Below, piece after piece: positions 57,440 to 64,000 of a DNA stretch of 64,000 bases. The notes beneath the pieces were generated by a model. It had not been told where the DNA came from and searched no databases. It worked only from the letters and a program-made list of their open reading frames with translations. The position numbers and the translations under genes were made by a program. The DNA comes from Spirometra erinaceieuropaei (lineage: Eukaryota; Platyhelminthes; Cestoda; Diphyllobothriidea; Diphyllobothriidae): the NCBI GenBank assembly GCA_902702965.1, contig CACRXP010000669.1, forward strand, positions 161,208 through 225,207, read 5' to 3'. How positions within the stretch are numbered: position 1 is the stretch's first letter; each line of letters begins with the position of its first letter.

Positions 57440-57870
57440 TGTCTCACAGTCGACGACAGTTCCCTGACACCTGGTTCCCTGCCGGTAGATGCGCTTGCTC
57501 TTCCGGTGGGTATACAGATGATGGGGATGGCTGCCCACTTATCATCGTCTTCCTGACCCCTGTCGTGGCTGCTGTTGGTGGTCAAAAATCATGTAATTTG
57601 CTGTGTGGATCTTGAGCTATGGAGTGGAACGCCAAGGTGTCGGCCTGACCGCACTATTCACCTGCGCCCTCCACTGCCTCCGGTCTTCTTGACCCTGTCC
57701 TGACACCGGGTCTAGTCTGGGAGTGGAAAAGAGAGAGTACGGTAGACTCTGTGCAAGTACACATGCACTATTAGCAAATTAACATGCAAGTCACCAAGAT
57801 TAGGGCACCTTAATGTTCAACACACGGTGGAAATCGCCCGCAGCGACGGTCAAACTGTGGGGTGGAATAA
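57440..57870 (+). repeat. Family R copy 5, directly after the finger-coding end
   Basis: GTTGGTGGTCAAAAATCATG, CTGCCTCCGGTCTTCTTGAC, CACACGGTGGAAATCGCC in order. Its position immediately downstream of the zinc-finger frame suggests that family R is the 3' untranslated region of that retrotransposon, and that the other four copies are strongly 5'-truncated insertions or a parasitic SINE. Confidence 0.65.
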
Positions 57871-60800
57871 TAATTCATTCACCAGAAGGCCAGGCCTCAT
57901 TCTCCCAGTGATGTCAAACAATTCACGTCCAAGTGAAAAGGGGTCCTTTTTCCGAGACTAGCGGTGATGCTATTAAGCTGAGGATTCGACGCAATTCCAG
58001 GTGCAACATAAGAAAAAACCCTGGATTCCCCATAGCTGCGGTCATGCGTAGTAGTTTGGTTTATCCTACCGCTTGCACACCTAATTTCACAGTTTTAAAT
58101 ATGTCCTATCTGCTTGTTTTTTTCTTTGGACGGCTGTGAGGGAACTTCTTAACTCAGTTATTAACTATCCTCCATGCAGACCAAGTCCTCTTAAAATGTT
58201 CGTGAACTAGATTGTACCAGGGTTATTTTTAAATACATTTGATAAGTCGATTAAGGAAGCTTAACAATTTTAAATGAAATGTCAAGGCTATGCTCTTCTT
58301 TTACAATTCCCCCGCGAAGACTTTAAGTCTTTTGCAGATGTTTTTATCCTGTCCCCGATATACTATTTGAGGCAATAAGTCCAGCGAACGAAATTCCATT
58401 TTAATTTAACCCCTCTGAATACATAGGTGATGTCCGTGCTTGTGGGTTTTAAGCGACTAGTCGTACATGTTTTCTTGATTTTAACGAAAGCACCAGTAAT
58501 AGCAAAGGACCAGTTATGTTAAGAATGTTAACGACAGTAAGACGCAGAGCGCTATGTGAGCTTGGATAAAATGATGCATTCCACTATTTCTGAACGCATT
58601 CACCGAGCTGTCATTGGAAACTTTGGGCAAGACTTGAAATTCTCCATAGACTTTCTTCAGAACGCTACTAAACTGCGGTCGAGGTTGGCTCGAACGAAGA
58701 AACTACTTTACCCACCTGCTGAGATAGCCTGGACTGGAAAAAGTCAAATTTGCATTAATGAAAAATCAAAAAAACTTTAACTGGCGACACATGTGGTTTT
58801 CATTTGCACAGGCGGGCGATGAGCCCCTTATTTGCGTAAGGCGTTGGCTTACACGAGAGCTTCTACTTGGTGCAGAGATGCGAACAAGCAAGCACCTTGT
58901 GAAACGGAAAACAGGGTTAATCACTCAGAAGATGTTTTGTCCTTGAAAACAAGGCCTTTTTGACAAGGACCTTATTTGGTCCAATCATACTGTCGCGTTC
59001 GGTCAAGTAGAAAACAACTTAATGGGCTAAAAGTAGAAAGGATCTCCTAGAACATGTCGATAGTCGACGGCTGGTCTTAAAATTAGTTATCCCACTTTTA
59101 ACTCATCAAGCCCTCAACTTTATTTAAAGTTTCTTTGCTTTCAGTACTACTTATAGGTGTTTTGACAGATTTTGAATAAGTTATTTTGAGCCGATTGTAA
59201 AAAACTTGGTCACCTCTGTGGGACAGGATCTCAAGACAAAAAAGGGAGGGTTTTCGTACATTCTGAGCTTTGCCACCGCGGTCGAAGAGTTTTCACAGTT
59301 GTGTCAAAATGAAATAGTTACTATTATTTAAAAACAATTTGCTAAGGTGTATCAGTTGTCAGGTGTAGCCTGTCTAGTTATAACTTCACACCAGTTATAC
59401 GCACATCGTAAGGATTTAGGTTAGAATTTGCCACACCCTTTTGTGAAAAGTTTTCTTCCATAAAATTTTCGCAATTACACAGATGCCTTTACGTTGTGTG
59501 GTTTTTGGCAACCTTGACGGACCACGACAAGCACTCTTTGCTCACTTATAAGTTACTTGCGCAAAGTTAGAATAAATGCGGCCAAATACTTCTAAAACAC
59601 CCAAAACATAAACTTAAAACAAGCTAGTAGAGACATTAACATTAAGTGCATGTTTCATTTAGCCAACTCGTTGCTTCACGGGTTAGTTAGTTTTAACTGA
59701 GTATTCTTTTGAAACCATTAGTATCTCTATCCCTTGCCTACCCAAAACCACCCAGAATGCAAACTTTATGTTCAATCCAATCGAAAAAGTGCTTTGCGTA
59801 GGACCTGATTTACCTGATAAGTTGGTCAATCACGTTGTTTGCCCTATCGCTTTCCTAAATCTAAATTTGGAAGCCGACACGGACCCATACCTGGACCCTT
59901 AACTTGATCGCGACTTATGTTACCTTTAAATCTAAGTCTAGCCTTAGACCTAATCCTAGCTTTTTCTAACCCTGACCTTAAACCTAACTGTACTCTCACC
60001 CGTAGTTGGCTGAAAGTCGCCCGTATTTCAGGTGGATCCTATCCCCGTATCCTCTTTAAGGGGCCATATAAGTTCGTTCTATCATTCTATGTCAAGAAGA
60101 TGGCTTATCAAAAAACGCTTTGTCGAGAAAAGAACAGGCTGATCTCGGTTTTTGCATTCTATTTCCAATGTGCGTTGGAAATTACGTTAAAGATTGCATA
60201 GGAGATTATTAGTAGGCCTCTGACTCGCCGAATTTAAAATACACACCCAGAATAAAATAGAGAAATTCAGTCCATAACAGTTAGGGCGACTTGTAACGTC
60301 ATCAATAATGCAATCGACGGAGCCCGCGGTTGTTATAAACTGTCGAAAATGTGGTTGAAAATATGTTGACTTCACCGTAGAAATATTCAGGCAGTTAAAT
60401 CTACGTTAAGCGAATCACTGGACCTTTGAGCGACCGATCTAACAGTCAAAAGTCAATTAATTCAGTCCTACTAATTTAAAATAAAAATCCATAACCTTCT
60501 GTTTTGTCAAAATTCAAATGAGTTTAGAACGGCTTGGCCGAAGAAGCAAGTGCTTTTGTGAATTACTAATGATAACTAAACATATACGACGAAAATAACC
60601 ATAAACATGCGATATCTAAGAGCAGAAGTGTCATAAATAGGAACAGCTCCTTTTCTTATTATCCTACGAGAACTAATTTGCAATTCCTTTGATCTCATTA
60701 TGAAAAGGGAACACAGAAAACGCAAGATATGAGAACTGCACAAACAAAACTTTCGTTTATATTTCCATGACTGACTTAGCGGACAAGATGCTGTCGGTAA

Positions 60801-62594
60801 CACTCGTTGTACATCCCAAAATTATTAACTCGGTTAAAGCCTGGCATAAAAAATTGTTTTCCGGAATCCGGCAGTCAGAAATGGTCACAGTCACTAAAAC
60901 ATCTTTATGAATCATGTGAATATTGAACTGAGTATTGGTTATCTAAATATCTAGAAGAGCAGTAGTTTGTTTATGACTTGCGACTAAACAGTTTCCATTG
61001 CTAAATACTGACAATTTTTAACTAATATTTGCGAGATGTCAGACGTCTCTCAGTCTGTTTGAACCTCCTTAGTGACTAGATTTCTCTTTGCGAGACTTCA
61101 CCGGAACCATGGTTTTTTGAGTAGGGCTTTGACTCTTGTTCGTGTTTCCTCAGTTCCACGGACAGCTAACCGCTGTCTGAGATTTTGTTTACCATCATAT
61201 AGGTTCTACTTACCAAGCCCATTGGCAGTTTGCTATAATCAAAGCCCCTTACCTTTTATCACACTGTTGGAAATAGAAAAAATCTAGTCAGCTGTGCTAG
61301 AAATATCAGATTGATCGCAAATGCTTTTTCAATATTACTTGTAAGTCTTTCCGGTGGATGAACTTTGGGACTAGTGACACCTACCCAGAGTGTCACCTAG
61401 AGGTGCCAAACTTAGCTCAACACTGAGTCTTGCAGATTTAACTCGCATCTTTCTGAGCAGAACTTAAGTAAACATTATCATCACTTGTTTTGATTGAATG
61501 ACAAATGAAGCAGGGAATAAAATAACGAAAACATCTTGCAGTCACCAGCGTCTGCTACGTAGGCAGTTATCAAATCACTGGCAATGGTGAGAATTCCAAG
61601 GACACGTGTTTTTTATGAGGTCCGTGGAGGGAATACGCAGGCGAATTAATTTTTAATTACCGGCAATAAATACTTACCCGTGCGTCCTGATAATTTTACT
61701 TGTAAGATACGGTCACTTAAAGGGTTGCTAGATGTTCTGTCGTACCTAAAATGTGATTTTATTGATCGACTTTTTCATCGAAATTGAACATTTTGCCACT
61801 CATGCTGTTGTTATTGATAAGCTCTAATTACTGATACAGACAAGACACTAAACATCTTCGGGGTTAAAGACAACATACCTAATGAGACGATGAATTAAGC
61901 TGCGAAAACACTCCGTCGGGCTTGCGGAGACACTGAAAACCTCGATTTTCCTCGGGATCCAAACGAGAAAGTAAGTAGTGTTTTCTTACTGGCACCTTAG
62001 CGAAAACAGTCCTTTCAGTCTGTGCAAGGGTATGGTCGTTTCAATTTCCCGTGCACTCGTTGGTGACATTCAATAAGTAAATAAGTATGTCAAAAAACCA
62101 TCTCTAAAGGCTCTCGAACGCGTGTCCAAGTCCAAGCCGAGCTTTTGATGGACAGCCTTCTCTTGTTGTTGCTGATGGCAGCAGTTGGGTAGTGTGATCA
62201 TGCGTCGACTAGACACCAAGTCGGTTTGAACGCTCGACGGCTGACTGGCCCGAGATCGAATCACAGGTCCCCAGGAGTCTGAGCCGTGACTGACAAATAA
62301 TCTTGTCTCTCAATTGTGCCTATTTATATATACCATCTCAAGTAAAAAACAAATCTGTATGATGTTTTCATGTGTTTTTCGTCCATCTCAACTGCTTATC
62401 TTATATCCTTTAGGTAAAAGGCAAAAATGAATCTGGTACTGTAATTAGAGCTTTGAGTGTAGTATTGATGGGCCGCAGTTGATACGCTACGGCATGTCTC
62501 AAACAATTTGTCTGCCAAAACTCTGCAGCTTCCTCATGAATGGACTACGTACGCAAAGCTCTCTATGATGGATTCGGTGTCAAAAGGGCAAAAA
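57871..62594. other. No gene; SINE fragment and weak telomere-like stretch
   Basis: 59150-59245 on the minus strand is a family B SINE tail (GTTTTGACAGATTTTGAATA, TTATTTTGAGCCGATTG). 59885-60000 has loose CCTAA-type units (AGACCTAATCCTAG, CTAACCCTGACC). 62160-62270 (minus) has a B-box-like GTGATTCGATCTC with no clear A-box. Frames of 94 codons or fewer show no family signature. Confidence 0.45.
59140..59250 (-). repeat. SINE family B tail fragment
   Basis: Aligns with 11500-11640 and with the reverse complement of 17840-17885 in order. Confidence 0.5.
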
Positions 62595-63219
62595 ATAAAA
62601 AGTTCGAAACCTTTTCCAAATCTCGAAGAATTTTTAACCTGATCTGCCGCAACACTTACATTAAGGCTTTACAAACTAGAAGCCGTATATTTTCCACGTA
62701 CAAAAACCACACATTTCTTTACGGTATTAAGAGGAGACCATATAGGGTTCTTAAAATTTAGCAGTGGATTTGAGCCATTTTGTTTACCTTCGAAGACACG
62801 TTGGTAAAGAAAGAAAAATGACGTTTCATGAACAGCTTTTTCATGGTATTCAAAAAATCTTACAATTAGAAACTTTTTTAAACCGAATTACAGCCTTTCT
62901 TTGAGTATACAATTGGATGTAGACGTATGTTTTTATCATATAAGCCAAAGACTAAATACGCTTATGCATGTTTTCTGCGAAATATAATTGACTTTTTACG
63001 GACATCGAAAACCAATGCAAAAAATGCATGCTACATAAGTAGTCATTTTTTATAGAGGATAGTTTTTGCATACAGCCGGCAAGAAGATCCTTCAAATGCC
63101 GGCATTTAAGAATTACGCTGCAGGATGATTAGATTTACAACATTGCCTAATCAATCTTTTTGAAACAAATGCGCATTTCGGGATTTTGGTTGACATTTCA
63201 TGATTCAGCCCACATTCTG
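62595..63219. mobile_element. Tc1/mariner-type miniature element, 5'-truncated (copy 5)
   Basis: Starts in the middle (TTTTTAACCTGATCTGCCGC, ATATAGGGTTCTTAAAATTTAG) and runs through a full right arm to CCCACATTCTG, followed by TGTA. The left arm is missing. Confidence 0.75.
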
Positions 63220-63279
63220 TGTATGTATATATACATCGTATCAACTGATTTTTCCTATCCCCAGTGGGTGTAGGCGAGC

Positions 63280-63450
63280 AACAATCTCATTGGTAGAGGG
63301 GCCCTAACCGATCGTTTTTACAGACCTTGCTTGTTCCGCTTTCCCCTACTGGCTCTCTTTCTGTCGAGCCCAACCAGCAGCCGCAAAGCGGCGCATGGTG
63401 CAGGCAGTCTCCTTTATCTTTTCTGGTAATAACATTCTGCCAATAATCAT
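63280..63450 (-). repeat. SINE family S, tail fragment
   Basis: Minus strand: ATGCGCCGCTTTGCGGCTGC, TGGTTGGGCTCGACAG, AACGATCGGTTAGGGCCC, matching 37330-37430. The tRNA-like head is absent. Confidence 0.7.
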
Positions 63451-63599
63451 AGTGGCAGTTAGCCAATTTGCCGAGCAATCATCACACAAGCATTCAACAC
63501 GGATGACGAAATCGCGGCAACTAACGACTCGTACGGGAAGTGACAAACCAGCATCTCATCAATTACGACCCCAGCGTTGATTATGAAAGCTGTTAATTA

Positions 63600-63800
63600 C
63601 AGTGCACAGACGGTCCCTGGGCAGCCATGAGCTATAAATACAACACTCCTTGTGCCACCATTGCCTTATCTGCGGCTGTCCCCGATGATCGGTCCGATTG
63701 ATTATCCGCAACGTCAGGCCAATAAGTTTCTTGTGTCAGTGATTGCATCTTCGTCTTCTGAACTGCTTCCTGGAACTCGCTTGTCCGCCTCTATCAACAG
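63600..63800 (+). mobile_element. PLE tail
   Basis: AGCTATAAATACAACACTCC, a hammerhead-like segment (CCGATGA ... GCAACGTC at 63682-63715), then AGGCCAATAAG, CTGAACTGCTTCCTGG and AACTCGCTTGTCCGCC, matching 2936-3036 and 2665-2747. The body upstream is not recognisable. Confidence 0.65.
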
Positions 63801-64000
63801 TTATATCTATTGCTCAACTTTACCCTTGTGTGCGTACTTCAACGTGTTTGGCCGCCACATAGCACTATAAATTAATTTCTGGACAGGCGGTTAACTTTCG
63901 GCGTGATCAGATGTTGCGTACACGAATCATTACAATGCAGTCTGTCCCGCCAATTCTTCAAGAACAGTTGGCAAACTTTGATTTGAGAACAGTTTCCATT
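63801..64000. other. No gene recognised
   Basis: No feature seen to the window end. Confidence 0.5.

Noticed and set aside
62160..62270. Another tRNA-like SINE head on the minus strand
   Set aside because: Only a B-box-like GTGATTCGATCTC; no A-box or second copy in the window.
1..64000. CRISPR arrays, operons, riboswitches or other bacterial features
   Set aside because: No regularly spaced short repeats, and the composition and element types are those of an animal genome.

Overview
This window reads as a gene-poor, repeat-rich stretch of an animal nuclear genome, most likely a parasitic flatworm and probably a diphyllobothriidean tapeworm (inference). The evidence is AT-rich DNA with no long conserved reading frame, many decayed Penelope-like retroelements (PLEs) with C-terminal GIY-YIG endonuclease remnants, hammerhead ribozyme motifs, a retrotransposon tail rich in C2H2 fingers of a kind I associate with tapeworm genomes, and degenerate TTAGGG-type repeats. 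There is one assembly gap (10989-11061). I found no host protein-coding exon, no functional tRNA and no rRNA that I would defend. Almost every open frame is chance or lies inside a mobile element.

Layout. PLE remnants lie at 525-1050 (-), 2665-3036 (+ tails), 6880-7490 (-), 18186-18700, 19404-21249, 24158-25447, 31215-31335 (+ tail), 43935-44280 (+), 55275-55928 (-) and 63600-63800 (+ tail). Three of them (19404-21249, 24158-25447, 55275-55928) are inverted composites: the same element tail faces outward at both ends and a short direct repeat (10, 13 and 12/13 bases) flanks the whole. The tails carry a hammerhead-like core whose stem I is kept by pairing in several diverged copies.

Two small non-autonomous elements, 16306-16960 and 34220-34750, each carry two hammerhead ribozyme motifs facing opposite ways, one per strand, and are flanked by 12-13-base target duplications like those of the PLEs. 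They are the most interesting objects here.

The rest is mainly Tc1/mariner-type miniature inverted-repeat elements with TA targets (8348-9251, 41510-42502, 44790-45770, 48427-49361, plus partial copies), a related second subfamily (29383-30022, 39690-39950, 53587-54540), a 2.15 kb foldback element with arms of about 420 bases (25812-27965), two tRNA-derived SINE families, a dispersed retrotransposon 3' region (five copies), the C2H2-finger retrotransposon terminus at 56070-57400, and an inverted-repeat element carrying telomere-like repeats (54090-54516) nested in a miniature element.

The copies differ in age. The hammerhead composites and some PLE insertions still have recognisable target duplications. 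The older PLE at 525-1050 is recognisable only at DNA level. Coordinates of decayed elements are approximate to some tens of bases because they come from reading by eye.
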